From Cellulomonas fimi (GTDB taxonomy: Bacteria; Actinomycetota; Actinomycetes; Actinomycetales; Cellulomonadaceae): DNA of 34,343 nucleotides. Positions 1 through 8,862 of the stretch are shown here, one piece after another. Under the pieces are notes generated by a model, which was not told the origin of the DNA, made no database searches, and saw nothing but the letters and a program-made list of their open reading frames with translations. How positions within the stretch are numbered: the stretch's first letter is position 1; each line of letters starts with the position of its first letter. The position numbers were made by a program, and so were the translations under genes. Location: the NCBI RefSeq assembly GCF_028527925.1, contig NZ_JAPESW010000039.1, positions 1-34,343 of the forward strand, read 5' to 3'.

Positions 1-121
1 GCGGCAGCGAGTGCGCGAGGACGGCGAGGCAGAGCGCGCCGCCGAACAGCACGACCAGGTCGATCGGCTTGGACCGCACGGAGATCGCGACCGGGCCGGG
101 CGAGGGCCGGACCGCCCGCAC
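1..121 (-). CDS. Possible N-terminal fragment of a membrane protein (partial)
   Basis: On the minus strand a GTG at 121-119 opens a frame that runs off the left edge. It reads a short basic leader, then SVRSKPIDLVVLFGGALCLA, then VLAHSLP. That is the shape of a cytoplasmic N-terminus leading into a first transmembrane helix. All of its roughly 40 codons end in G or C, as expected for a real gene here. The overlapping plus-strand frame, the apparent 5' end of the BMP gene, has eight codons ending in A or T over the same stretch. I therefore think the minus frame is the genuine coding frame of this DNA. The family cannot be decided from 40 residues. No ribosome binding site can be judged, because the sequence upstream of this GTG is BMP-coding DNA. 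Confidence 0.4.
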   Translation of the reverse strand, partial: MRAVRPSPGPVAISVRSKPIDLVVLFGGALCLAVLAHSLP

Positions 122-1159
122 GACGCCTCGCCCGGCGAGGGCGCGACGAAGATCGGTGTGATCGCCGTCGGCCCGAAGGACGACTTCGGCTACAACCAGG
201 CGGTGTTCCAGGGCGTCGAGGCGCTGCGCGACGCGTTCCCCGACGTCGAGGTGCTCGACGCCTACAACATCCCCGAGGACGACACCGCGGCGACGACGAT
301 GGAGAGCATGGTCGCGCAGGGCGCGACGATCATCTTCGCGACGAGCTACGGCCACCTCGACGCCGCGAAGCAGGTCGCGGCGGCCCACCCCGACGTGGTC
401 GTCGTCCACCAGGGCGGCCTGCTCGACCCCGCGCCCCCGAACATGGGCACGTACTTCGGCAGCGTGTACGAGCCCGTGTACCTCGCGGGCATCGCGGCCG
501 GCGCCGCGACCACCACGGGCAAGCTCGGGTACGTCTACGCGATCCCCATCCCGCAGACGCTCGCCAACATCAACGCGTTCACGCGCGGCGCGCAGTCGGT
601 CCGGCCCGACGTCGAGGTCACCGCGGTGTCGACGACCAGCTGGTGCGACCCGGCGACGCAGGCCGACCGCGTCGCGTCGCTGCTCGCGTCAGGCGTCGAC
701 GTCATGACGCAGCACCAGGACTGCACGAAGACGATCATCGAGGCCACCGAGGACGCCGGCGCGTTCACCGTCGGGTACCACGCGGACGCGTCGAGCCTCG
801 CTCCCGAGGGGTGGCTCACCGGGTCGGAGTGGGACTGGGGGCCGCTCTACACGGAGATCGCGCAGACGGCGATCGACGGCGAGTTCGTCGGCAGCGACTT
901 CAACGGCAACTACCGCGCGAACATGGCGAGCGGCGCCAACCCGTTCGTGCAGTCGGTGTTCGGCCCGAGCGTGACCGCCGAGACGAAGGCGCTCATCGAG
1001 TCCGCCGCGGCCGGGCTCGAGGCCGGCGGCAGCCCGTTCACCGGCCCGGTCGTCGCGCAGGACGGCACGGTGAAGGTGCCCGAGGGCGAGACGCCGCCCG
1101 TCGAGACGATCGAGCAGATGGACTACTTCGTCCAGGGCGTGAAGGGCACCGTGTCCTGA
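11..1159 (+). CDS. BMP-family ABC transporter substrate-binding protein, 5' end abnormal
   Basis: From about residue 46 (TKIGVIAVGPKDDFGYNQ) to the end this is a typical BMP (basic membrane protein/PnrA-like) periplasmic-type binding protein, the extracellular receptor of an ABC importer. The first beta strand, the DDFGYNQ motif and the long C-terminal lobe are present, so the mature ligand-binding domain looks complete. Abnormal: there is no signal peptide and no lipobox cysteine, which Gram-positive BMP proteins need for anchoring. The 43 residues before the domain are an Arg/Asp/Glu-rich string with poor third-position GC, antisense to a plausible membrane-protein start. The frame is open to the window edge, and GTG at 11 is only the first possible start. 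The gene is either 5'-truncated by a rearrangement or the sequence is chimeric here. Two cysteine hydrolases follow, suggesting the ligand is a ureide-like nitrogen compound; that is inference. Confidence 0.75.
   Translation: MREDGEAERAAEQHDQVDRLGPHGDRDRAGRGPDRPHDASPGEGATKIGVIAVGPKDDFGYNQAVFQGVEALRDAFPDVEVLDAYNIPEDDTAATTMESMVAQGATIIFATSYGHLDAAKQVAAAHPDVVVVHQGGLLDPAPPNMGTYFGSVYEPVYLAGIAAGAATTTGKLGYVYAIPIPQTLANINAFTRGAQSVRPDVEVTAVSTTSWCDPATQADRVASLLASGVDVMTQHQDCTKTIIEATEDAGAFTVGYHADASSLAPEGWLTGSEWDWGPLYTEIAQTAIDGEFVGSDFNGNYRANMASGANPFVQSVFGPSVTAETKALIESAAAGLEAGGSPFTGPVVAQDGTVKVPEGETPPVETIEQMDYFVQGVKGTVS
126..140. repeat. 7-bp palindrome at the presumed junction
   Basis: CCTCGCC (126-132) and GGCGAGG (134-140) are perfect inverted repeats around a single C. 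The palindrome sits where coding character switches from the minus-strand membrane-protein frame to the plus-strand BMP frame. Short inverted repeats are common at fold-back or template-switch junctions. In DNA this GC-rich, a 7-bp palindrome may also occur by chance. Confidence 0.4.
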
Positions 1160-1186
1160 CCGTCCGCCCGCCGCACCGCACGTCCC

Positions 1187-1219
1187 GCCGCCGGGGGCCG
1201 AGGCCCGGTCCCCGGCGGC
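1187..1219 (+). terminator. Hairpin between BMP gene and hydrolase genes
   Basis: GCCGCCGGGG (1187-1196) pairs perfectly with CCCCGGCGGC (1210-1219) around a 13-nt loop, 27 nt past the BMP stop. No U-run follows. It could be a partial terminator that lowers hydrolase expression relative to the binding protein, or an mRNA-stabilising 3' structure. A good Shine-Dalgarno (GGGGGAG) follows, ahead of the ATG at 1239. Confidence 0.5.
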
Positions 1220-1238
1220 CGACACATTTGGGGGAGCG

Positions 1239-1835
1239 ATGCACCACCACGTCAGCGGGACGACGCCCTACCCGTGGCCGTACGACGGCGACCTGAGCGG
1301 CCCGGGCACGGCGCTCCTGGTCGTCCTCCCGTCGGAGGACGGTCTCCCCGGGCCGGTCGACGCGCAGGTCCGTGCGCTCGGTGCCGCGATGCGATCGGCC
1401 GGAGGCTCGGTCCTCCTGGTCCGGGCGGCGGCGCCGTCCGTCGTCGCCCCGGACGACGCGGCCACGCCGGCCGGCACGACGCCGCCCGACGACCTCGCCG
1501 ACGTCGCGCTCGACGCGGGCGGGATCGACGCCTTCTACGCGAGCGACCTCGACCTGGTGCTGCGCACGCGCGGCGTCCGGCGGCTCGTGCTCGCGGGCGT
1601 CGGCCTCGAGACGTGCGTGCACTCGACGATGCGCGACGCGAACGACCGCGGCTACGAGTGCCTCCTGGTCGTCGACGCGTGCGTCCCCGTCGACCCCGAC
1701 CTCGTGGCGGCGGCCGTGTCGAGCGTCGAGATGTCCGGCGGGATCTTCGGCGCCGTCGGGCGCACCGCGGCCGTCGTCGCCGCGCTCACGACCGTCCCTG
1801 TCAGCCCCGTCCCCACGTCTGGAGCCCTGTCATGA
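1239..1835 (+). CDS. Degenerate isochorismatase-like cysteine hydrolase (probable pseudoenzyme)
   Basis: 198 residues, closely related to the next gene: YPWPYDG at the N-terminus, then [30 protein letters not shown] and GGIFGAV match blocks in the partner. The nucleophile cysteine is kept (Cys126). The catalytic aspartate is Leu in [10 protein letters not shown], where the partner has [10 protein letters not shown]. The catalytic lysine is Ala ([10 protein letters not shown] versus [10 protein letters not shown]). A second lysine and a glutamine near the active site are Ile and Ser. About 45 residues of the central substrate-pocket region are missing. Hydrolase activity is therefore unlikely. 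The reading frame is intact and well biased, so this is not a decaying pseudogene. Its stop overlaps the next start (ATGA, 1832-1835), implying coupled translation and perhaps a hetero-oligomer. GGGGGAG lies just upstream of the ATG. Confidence 0.8.
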   Translation: MHHHVSGTTPYPWPYDGDLSGPGTALLVVLPSEDGLPGPVDAQVRALGAAMRSAGGSVLLVRAAAPSVVAPDDAATPAGTTPPDDLADVALDAGGIDAFYASDLDLVLRTRGVRRLVLAGVGLETCVHSTMRDANDRGYECLLVVDACVPVDPDLVAAAVSSVEMSGGIFGAVGRTAAVVAALTTVPVSPVPTSGALS

Positions 1836-2560
1836 CCGAGCAGCTCACGACCGCGACCTCGACCGCGGTGTTCGGCCCCGTCGACGCCGACCCGTACGCG
1901 TGGCCGTACGACGGCTCGTTCTCGCCCGCCACGACCGTCCTGCTCAACATCGACTGGCAGCAGGACTTCTGCGGCCCGGGCGGCTACGTCGACGCGATGG
2001 GTTACGACCTCTCGCTGACGCGCGCGGGCCTGGAGCCGACGGCCCGCGTCCTCGCGGTCGCGCGCGAGCTCGGCTTCCACGTGGTGCACACCCGCGAGGG
2101 GCACCGCCCCGACCTCTCGGACCTCCCGGCGAACAAGCTGTGGCGCTCGCGCCGGATCGACGCGGGCATCGGCGACCTGGGCCCGTGCGGTCGCATCCTC
2201 ACGCGCGGCGAGCCGGGGTGGGAGATCGTCCCCGAGGTCGCGCCGCTGCCGGGCGAGGTCGTCATCGACAAGCCGGGCAAGGGCTCGTTCTACGCGACCG
2301 ACCTCGACCTGGTGCTGCGCAACCGCGGGATCACGCACGTGATCCTCACCGGGATCACGACCGACGTGTGCGTGCACACGACGATGCGCGACGCCAACGA
2401 CCGCGGCTACGAGTGCCTGCTGCTGTCGGACTGCACGGGGGCGACGGACTACGGCAACTACCTCGCGGCGCTCAAGATGGTGACGATGCAGGGCGGCGTG
2501 TTCGGCGCGGTCGCGGACTCCTCCGCGTTGTTGCGCGCGCTCGAGGCGCCCGTGGGGTGA
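1832..2560 (+). CDS. biuH: Biuret hydrolase-like cysteine hydrolase (isochorismatase fold)
   Basis: 242 residues. The catalytic triad of the family is visible: Asp41 ([10 protein letters not shown]), Lys147 ([10 protein letters not shown]) and Cys180 ([20 protein letters not shown]). These match Asp36/Lys142/Cys175 of Rhizobium BiuH, as I recall them, at a constant offset of five. The BiuH-like signatures [33 protein letters not shown], the second lysine of DKPGKG (Lys150) and MQGGVFG are also present. BiuH hydrolyses biuret to allophanate and ammonia in s-triazine/cyanuric acid breakdown. No allophanate hydrolase or cyanuric acid hydrolase lies in this window, so the physiological substrate could be another ureide. 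It starts inside the stop of the preceding degenerate paralogue. Cytoplasmic; no signal peptide. Confidence 0.8.
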   Translation: MTEQLTTATSTAVFGPVDADPYAWPYDGSFSPATTVLLNIDWQQDFCGPGGYVDAMGYDLSLTRAGLEPTARVLAVARELGFHVVHTREGHRPDLSDLPANKLWRSRRIDAGIGDLGPCGRILTRGEPGWEIVPEVAPLPGEVVIDKPGKGSFYATDLDLVLRNRGITHVILTGITTDVCVHTTMRDANDRGYECLLLSDCTGATDYGNYLAALKMVTMQGGVFGAVADSSALLRALEAPVG

Positions 2561-2684
2561 TCCGGCGGCGGGCGCCCTTGAGGCGGCCCGGCTCGACGCG
2601 CGGTCCCGCGGGGCGCGTGCTGCACTGGTGAGCGGCGTCGCGAGATGTCCGGTCCGTGCTCGTCGGACCGATTGACCCGAAACC

Positions 2685-2715
2685 CTTGCTGCAACTTGCA
2701 GCAAGAATGTACGGT
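2685..2715 (+). promoter_or_regulatory. MalR-like operator and promoter of the amylopullulanase gene
   Basis: CTTGCTGCAA (2685-2694) and TTGCAGCAAG (2696-2705) form a perfect 21-bp palindrome with a one-base centre. LacI-family maltose regulators of actinomycetes (MalR) bind CTTGCAG-type repeats, so this is a strong candidate for maltose/starch control. A possible promoter overlaps it: TTGCTG (2686-2691), 18 nt, TACGGT (2710-2715). Repressor binding would cover the -35 and spacer. The regulator gene is not in the window. GAAGGAG (2751-2757) is the ribosome binding site for the ATG at 2763. Confidence 0.75.
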
Positions 2716-2762
2716 CGCGACGTCCCGCCACACCGCCGTGCCGGGCCGACGAAGGAGTCGCC

Positions 2763-5700
2763 ATGTCGCGCCGCCCCTCTGCCCCTCCGAGACACCGCAC
2801 GCCCCGACCTGCCCGCCGGACCGTCGCGGGCGTCACCGCCCTGACGCTCGCCACCGGCCTCGTCGGTACCGCCGCACTGGCGGCGGCCGCCCCCGCCACC
2901 GCCGCGGCCACCAGCGCGGCCCTCGTCGGCAGCCTGCAGTCCGAGCTCGGCTGCGCCGACGACTGGCAGCCCGCCTGCGACGCGACCGAGCTGACCCCCC
3001 TCGGCGACGGTACGTTCACCGCCGACTTCGAGGTCCCCGCGGGCACGTGGGAGTACAAGGTCGCCCTGGACGACACGTGGGACGCGTCGTACGGCGTCGA
3101 CGGCTCGGGCGACAACAGCCCGCTCGTCCTCGCCGGCACCACGACGCTGCGCGTGACCTACGACGACGCGACGCACCGCACGTCGGTCACGCCCCTCGGC
3201 CTGGCAGGCGGCTACACGGACGAGGACGCGGACCTCGTCGCCGAGCCCGTGCGCGACCCGGGCGCCGGCAAGAGCTTCTACTTCGTCATGACGGACCGGT
3301 TCGCGAACGCGGACCCGTCGAACGACACGGGCGGCCTGACCGGCGACCGGCTGACGACCGGCTTCGACCCGACCGACAAGGGCTTCTACCAGGGCGGTGA
3401 CCTGGCGGGCCTGCGGGAGCACCTCGACTACATCGACGGGCTCGGCACCACGGCCATCTGGCTGACGCCCTCGTTCAAGAACAACCCCGTGCAGGGAACG
3501 GGCGCCGACGCGTCGGCCGGGTACCACGGGTACTGGATCACGGACTTCACGCAGATCGACCCGCACCTCGGCACCAACGCCGAGCTCGAGGCGCTCATCG
3601 ACGACGCGCACGCGCGCGGCATCGACGTGTACTTCGACATCATCACGAACCACACCGCGGACGTCATCGACTACGCCGAGGGCACGTACGACTACGTCGA
3701 GCAGGACGACGAGCCGTACCGCACGGCCGACGGCACGCCCTTCGACCCGGCCGACTACGCGGGCACCGACGACTTCCCGGAGCTCGACCCCGCGACGTCG
3801 TTCCCGTACACGCCGGTGATCGACCCGGCCGACGCCGACCGCAAGGTCCCGGCCTGGCTCAACGACCCGACGGTCTACCACAACCGCGGCAACTCGACCT
3901 GGACCGGTGAGTCGGTCACGTACGGCGACTTCTCGGGCCTCGACGACCTCATGACCGAGGACCCGCGCGTCGTGCAGGGTTTCGAGGACGTCTACGAGGC
4001 GTGGGTCGACCTCGGGATCGACGGCTTCCGCATCGACACCGCGAAGCACGTGAACTTCGAGTTCTGGCAGCAGTGGGCGACCGCGATCGGCGAGCACGCG
4101 GCGTCGGTCGGCAACCCCGACTTCTTCATGTTCGGGGAGGTGTACGACGCCGACCCGGCGAAGCTGTCGCCGTACATGCGCAAGACGGACATGAACGCGG
4201 TCCTCGACTTCACCTTCCAGTCGGCCGCCGCGGGGTACGCGGGCGGCTCGTCGTCGGCCGAGGCGCTCTCGACGCTGTTCGCGGGCGACGACTACTACAC
4301 GACCCCGACGTCGAACGCGCAGGCGCTGCCGACGTTCCTGGGCAACCACGACATGGGCCGCATCGGCTACTTCGTCAAGAACGCGAGCAACCCGCAGGCG
4401 CGCTCGCAGCTCGCGCACGCGCTCATGTACCTGACCCGCGGCCAGCCGGTCGTCTACTACGGCGACGAGCAGGGCTTCGTCGGCGACGGCTCGCTCAACG
4501 GCACCGACAAGGACGCGCGCCAGTCGCTGTTCGCGACGCAGGTCGACGAGTACGCGGACCAGGCGCTGCTCGACGGCACGACGGCGGGCTCGGTCGACCG
4601 CTACGACACCGACACGGTGCTGTACGAGACGATCGCCGACCTCGCGGCACTGCGGGCCGACACGCCCGCGCTGCGGACCGGTGCGCAGATCGAGCGCTAC
4701 TCCGACGGCAGCGTGTACGCGTTCTCGCGCGTCGACGAGTCGGAGAAGGTCGAGCACCTCGTCGCGCTCAACAACGGCACTGCCGCCGCGACGGTCACGG
4801 TCGACACGCTCACCCCCGGTGCGACGTTCACCGGGCTGTACGGCACGACCGGCACGGTCACGGCCGCGGACGGCACCGTGTCGCTCACGATCCCGGCGCT
4901 GTCGGCGGTCGTCCTGCGCGCGGGCACGACGGTCGGTGCCCCGGAGACGGCCGGCCCGATCGCGCTCGACGTGCCCGGTGCGGGTGCGGCCGTGAGCGGT
5001 GTCGCGCCCGTCGGCGCCGACGTGGCGGACGACGTGTGGAGCCAGACGTCGTTCTCCTACCGCGTCGTGGGTGACGACGAGTGGACCGCGCTGGGCACGT
5101 CCGAGACGACGAGCCCCCGGGTCTACCACGACGTCACGGGGCTCGCCCGGGGCGCGCTCGTCGAGTACCGCGCGGTCACGGTCGACGCGGCCGGCCACCG
5201 GTCCGCCGCGTCGTCGTTCGCGAGCGTCGGCATCCGGGTCGACGGCGACGAGGACGGGGGCACCGACCCCGGTGACCTCGTCGTCTCCGTGCCGGGCAGC
5301 CACAACAGCGAGATGACCTGCGCGGGCGACTGGGCACCCGCGTGCGAGGCCGCACGGCTGACCTACCGGGCGGACGGGGTCTACGCGGGGACCTTCACGC
5401 TGCCCGCCGGCACGTACGAGTACAAGGTCGCCATCGGCGGCACCTGGACCGAGAACTACGGCGCGGGCGGTGTCCGTGACGGCGCGAACGTCACCTACAC
5501 CTTGGCCGCGGCCGGTCCGGTGACCTTCTACTACGACCCGGTCACGCACTGGTTCACGTCGACCGCCCAGGGCCCGATCCTCACGGTCCCGGGCTCGCAC
5601 AACTCCGAGGTGGGGTGCGCGGCCGACTGGTCGCCCGACTGCCTGAAGACGTGGCTGCAGGACCCCGACGGGGACGGCACCTACACCTTCACGACGGACG

Positions 5701-8678
5701 TCATCCCCGCCGGCTCGTACGAGGCGAAGGTCGCGCACGGCCTGTCCTGGGACGAGAACTACGGCGCGGGCGGTGCGCCCGGCGGCGCGAACATCCCGTT
5801 CACGGTCCCCGGCGGCAAGCCCGTGACGTTCTCCTACGTCCTCGCGACGCACGTCCTCACGATCGAGGTCACCGACCCGCCGCTGCCCGGCACGGGTGAG
5901 GAGCGGGCGCAGTGGATCGACGCGGAGACGATCGCGTGGCCGGCCGAGTGGGCGACCGACCCGGCCGCCTCGACGTGGCACCTGCACGGCGCACCCGACG
6001 GCTCGCTCGGCGTGACCGACGGGGCCGTGTCCGGCGCGACGACGACGGTCGACCTCACGTACGACGCAGGCGGGCTCAGCGACGCGCAGCTCGAGCGCTT
6101 CCCGGCGCTCGAGGGCTACCTCGCGCTGCACGTCGACGCGTCCGCCGACGAGGCCCGCGAGCTGCTGCGCGGCGAGCTCCTCGTGACGCAGGAGGCCGCC
6201 GACGGCGCGCTCCAGGCGGCGACCGGGGTGCAGATCCCGGGCGTGCTCGACGACCTCTACGCCGACCAGGCGGACGACCGCGCGCTCGGCACGACGTGGC
6301 GCAAGGGCGTCCCGACGCTCGCGCTCTGGGCGCCGACGGCCCAGGACGTGAACCTCCTCCTCTGGCCCGCGAAGAAGTCGGGCGGTGTCGACACGAGCGG
6401 CGAGCCGCAGTCGGTCGACGCGAAGCGCCAGGAGGACGGCTCCTGGACGGTGGAGGGCGCGAAGAAGTGGGCCGGTGCCGCCTACCTGTGGGAGGTCACG
6501 GTCTACGCCCCGACGACGGACGCCGTCGAGGTCAACCGCGTGACCGACCCGTACTCGGTCGCGCTGACGCTGAACAGCACGCACTCGGTGCTGGTCGACC
6601 TGGCGGACACGCAGTACCGCCCGAAGCAGTGGGAGAAGACGAAGCAGCCGGTCGTGCGGCCCGTCGACCAGACGATCTACGAGCTGCACGTGCGGGACTT
6701 CAGCATCTCGGACCCGACGGTCCCGGAGGCGAAGCGGGGCACCTACGCCGCGTTCGCGACGGACGGCGCCGGTCGCCGGCACCTGCGTGAGCTCGCCGAC
6801 GCGGGCCTCACGACCGTGCACCTGCTGCCGACGTTCGACATCGCCACGATCCCTGAGGACCGTGCCGACCAGGCCGTCCCGCAGTGCGACCTCGCGTCGT
6901 TCCCGCCGGACTCGCCCGAGCAGCAGGCGTGCGTCACCGCCGTGGCCGCGCAGGACGGCTTCAACTGGGGCTACGACCCGCTGCACTGGACGACGCCCGA
7001 GGGCTCGTACGCGGTCGACGCCGACGGGGGAGCGCGCGTCGCGGAGTTCCGCACGATGGTCGGGGCGCTGCACGCGGACGGCCTGCAGGTCGTGCTCGAC
7101 CAGGTGTTCAACCACACCGCCGCGAGCGGCCAGGACCCGAAGTCGATCCTCGACCGCGTCGTCCCCGGCTACTACCACCGGCTCAACGCGACCGGTGCGG
7201 TCGAGACGTCCACGTGCTGCCAGAACGTCGCGACCGAGCACCGCATGGCCGAGAAGATGATGGTGGACTCGGTCGTCACGTGGGCGAAGGACTACAAGGT
7301 CGACGGGTTCCGCTTCGACCTCATGGGCCACCACTCGCGGGCCACGATGGAGGCGGTCCGCGACGCGCTCGACGACCTGACGCCGAAGAAGGACGGCGTC
7401 GACGGCCGCAAGGTGTACCTGTACGGCGAGGGCTGGAACTTCGGCGAGGTCGCCGACAACCGGCTCTTCTACCAGGCCACGCAGGGACAGCTCGGCGGCA
7501 CGGGGATCGGCACGTTCTCCGACCGGCTGCGCGACGCCGTCCGCGGCGGCGGCCCGTTCGACGAGAACCCGCGCATCCAGGGCTTCGGCTCCGGGGCGTA
7601 CACCGACCCGAACGGCGACGCCGTCAACGGTTCCGAGGCCGACCAGCTCGCCCGCGTCCAGCACGCGGCGGACCTGGTGCGGCTCGGGATGGCCGGCAAC
7701 CTGCGTGAGTACCAGCTGCTCGCGTCGGACGGCACGGTGAAGCGGGGCGACGAGCTCGACTACAACGGCCAGCCCGCGGGCTACGCGGACTCGCCCGAGG
7801 AGGTCGTCACCTACGTCGACGCGCACGACAACGAGACGCTGTTCGACGCGCTGACGTACAAGCTCCCGCAGGCGACGACGATGGCCGACCGCGTCCGGAT
7901 GAACACCGTGTCGCTGTCGACCACCGCGCTCGCCCAGACGCCGAGCTTCTGGCACGCCGGCGCCGACCTGCTGCGCAGCAAGTCGCTCGACCGGAACTCC
8001 TACGACTCGGGCGACTGGTTCAACCTGTTCGACCCGTCGAAGCAGGACAACGGGTTCGGGCGTGGCCTGCCGCCGCGTCCCGACAACGAGGCGAAGTGGG
8101 CGTTCCAGCAGCCGCTGCTGGCCGACCCGGCGCTCAAGCCGACGCCTGCCGACATCCAGGCGGCCTCGGCGGCGGCCGACGACCTGCTCCGGCTGCGGTT
8201 CTCCACGCCGCTGTTCCGGCTCGGGTCGGCGGACCTCATCGAGCAGAAGGTCACGTTCCCCAGCTCCGGACCGCAGGCCACCCCCGGCGTCGTCGTCATG
8301 CACGTCGCCGACCAGGGCGGCTGGGACCGCGACACCCGACGCTGGGACAAGGACGTCGACAAGAAGCTCGACGGGTTGCTGGTCGTCGTCAACGCCTCGG
8401 ACGAGGCGACGACGCAGACGATCGCGGCGCTCGCGGGTGACCGCTACACGCTGTCGACGATCCAGGCCCGCGGCAGCGACCCGGTCGTCAAGGGCACCAC
8501 GTGGGACAAGGCGACCGGCACCGTGACGGTGCCCGCGCGGACCGTCGCGGTGCTCGTCGAGAAGGACTCGGGCCACGGTCACGGGCCGTCGCACCACTGG
8601 TGGGACGACGTGCAGGAGTGGTTCGGCACCGGGCCGGCAGCCTCGTGGAGGTGGCTGATCGGCTGGTTCGGCGGCTGA
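2763..8678 (+). CDS. Secreted bifunctional alpha-amylase/pullulanase with three X25-type modules
   Basis: 1971 residues. Order: signal peptide (about 1-48); X25-like starch-binding module (about 53-143); GH13 alpha-amylase domain (about 168-720; nucleophile Asp425 in DGFRIDTAKH, Glu459 in FMFGEVYD, Asp530 in FLGNHDMG); a beta-sandwich linker (about 722-830); two more X25-like modules, each starting VPGSHNSE (about 841-937 and 939-1038); a pullulanase N-terminal region; CBM48 (from about 1177); GH13_14-type pullulanase domain with NWGYDP (about 1401) and catalytic Asp1519 (GFRFDLMGHH), Glu1556 (YGEGWNFG) and Asp1689 (DAHDNETLFD); C-terminal beta domain. Both catalytic triads are complete, so cleavage of alpha-1,4 and alpha-1,6 bonds in extracellular starch, glycogen or pullulan is expected. 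The tail ends in an unusual Trp-rich segment (HHWWDDVQEWFG...WRWLIGWFGG). No sortase or SLH anchor is seen. Controlled by the MalR-like operator upstream; ends at a strong hairpin. Confidence 0.93.
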   Translation: MSRRPSAPPRHRTPRPARRTVAGVTALTLATGLVGTAALAAAAPATAAATSAALVGSLQSELGCADDWQPACDATELTPLGDGTFTADFEVPAGTWEYKVALDDTWDASYGVDGSGDNSPLVLAGTTTLRVTYDDATHRTSVTPLGLAGGYTDEDADLVAEPVRDPGAGKSFYFVMTDRFANADPSNDTGGLTGDRLTTGFDPTDKGFYQGGDLAGLREHLDYIDGLGTTAIWLTPSFKNNPVQGTGADASAGYHGYWITDFTQIDPHLGTNAELEALIDDAHARGIDVYFDIITNHTADVIDYAEGTYDYVEQDDEPYRTADGTPFDPADYAGTDDFPELDPATSFPYTPVIDPADADRKVPAWLNDPTVYHNRGNSTWTGESVTYGDFSGLDDLMTEDPRVVQGFEDVYEAWVDLGIDGFRIDTAKHVNFEFWQQWATAIGEHAASVGNPDFFMFGEVYDADPAKLSPYMRKTDMNAVLDFTFQSAAAGYAGGSSSAEALSTLFAGDDYYTTPTSNAQALPTFLGNHDMGRIGYFVKNASNPQARSQLAHALMYLTRGQPVVYYGDEQGFVGDGSLNGTDKDARQSLFATQVDEYADQALLDGTTAGSVDRYDTDTVLYETIADLAALRADTPALRTGAQIERYSDGSVYAFSRVDESEKVEHLVALNNGTAAATVTVDTLTPGATFTGLYGTTGTVTAADGTVSLTIPALSAVVLRAGTTVGAPETAGPIALDVPGAGAAVSGVAPVGADVADDVWSQTSFSYRVVGDDEWTALGTSETTSPRVYHDVTGLARGALVEYRAVTVDAAGHRSAASSFASVGIRVDGDEDGGTDPGDLVVSVPGSHNSEMTCAGDWAPACEAARLTYRADGVYAGTFTLPAGTYEYKVAIGGTWTENYGAGGVRDGANVTYTLAAAGPVTFYYDPVTHWFTSTAQGPILTVPGSHNSEVGCAADWSPDCLKTWLQDPDGDGTYTFTTDVIPAGSYEAKVAHGLSWDENYGAGGAPGGANIPFTVPGGKPVTFSYVLATHVLTIEVTDPPLPGTGEERAQWIDAETIAWPAEWATDPAASTWHLHGAPDGSLGVTDGAVSGATTTVDLTYDAGGLSDAQLERFPALEGYLALHVDASADEARELLRGELLVTQEAADGALQAATGVQIPGVLDDLYADQADDRALGTTWRKGVPTLALWAPTAQDVNLLLWPAKKSGGVDTSGEPQSVDAKRQEDGSWTVEGAKKWAGAAYLWEVTVYAPTTDAVEVNRVTDPYSVALTLNSTHSVLVDLADTQYRPKQWEKTKQPVVRPVDQTIYELHVRDFSISDPTVPEAKRGTYAAFATDGAGRRHLRELADAGLTTVHLLPTFDIATIPEDRADQAVPQCDLASFPPDSPEQQACVTAVAAQDGFNWGYDPLHWTTPEGSYAVDADGGARVAEFRTMVGALHADGLQVVLDQVFNHTAASGQDPKSILDRVVPGYYHRLNATGAVETSTCCQNVATEHRMAEKMMVDSVVTWAKDYKVDGFRFDLMGHHSRATMEAVRDALDDLTPKKDGVDGRKVYLYGEGWNFGEVADNRLFYQATQGQLGGTGIGTFSDRLRDAVRGGGPFDENPRIQGFGSGAYTDPNGDAVNGSEADQLARVQHAADLVRLGMAGNLREYQLLASDGTVKRGDELDYNGQPAGYADSPEEVVTYVDAHDNETLFDALTYKLPQATTMADRVRMNTVSLSTTALAQTPSFWHAGADLLRSKSLDRNSYDSGDWFNLFDPSKQDNGFGRGLPPRPDNEAKWAFQQPLLADPALKPTPADIQAASAAADDLLRLRFSTPLFRLGSADLIEQKVTFPSSGPQATPGVVVMHVADQGGWDRDTRRWDKDVDKKLDGLLVVVNASDEATTQTIAALAGDRYTLSTIQARGSDPVVKGTTWDKATGTVTVPARTVAVLVEKDSGHGHGPSHHWWDDVQEWFGTGPAASWRWLIGWFGG

Positions 8679-8728
8679 TGTGGTCGCGGGGCGGGCGATC
8701 CGCAGCGCCCGCCCCGCGCCGCCGAACA

Positions 8729-8766
8729 CGAAGGGCCCGCACCTGAGGAGGGGTGCGGGCCCTTCG
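8729..8766. terminator. Strong hairpin terminator after the amylopullulanase gene
   Basis: A perfect 15-bp stem (8729-8743 with 8752-8766) with an 8-nt loop, 50 bp past the stop. The stem centre GGGCCCGCACC recurs in the terminator at 10389-10431. There is no true U-tract, as is usual in high-GC actinomycetes. Confidence 0.8.
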
Positions 8767-8862
8767 TCGTGCTCGGGGTTTCACTCTTTCGATACCGGCG
8801 GGTAGCATCCGAGTCGCAATGCCAATGACATCAGTCATCCGCCTATTCACCGGAGCTGTGAC

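Noticed and set aside
2472..8729. Open reading frame of over 2000 codons on the minus strand opposite the amylopullulanase
   Set aside because: It is the Arg/Val/Asp-rich antisense shadow expected in very GC-rich DNA. It has no recognisable domain, while the plus strand encodes two complete GH13 enzymes.
8825..8838. ATGACATCAGTCAT inverted repeat 25 bp before the protease start
   Set aside because: Only 5-bp arms, not linked to a promoter I can support. Recorded as a possible operator but not called.
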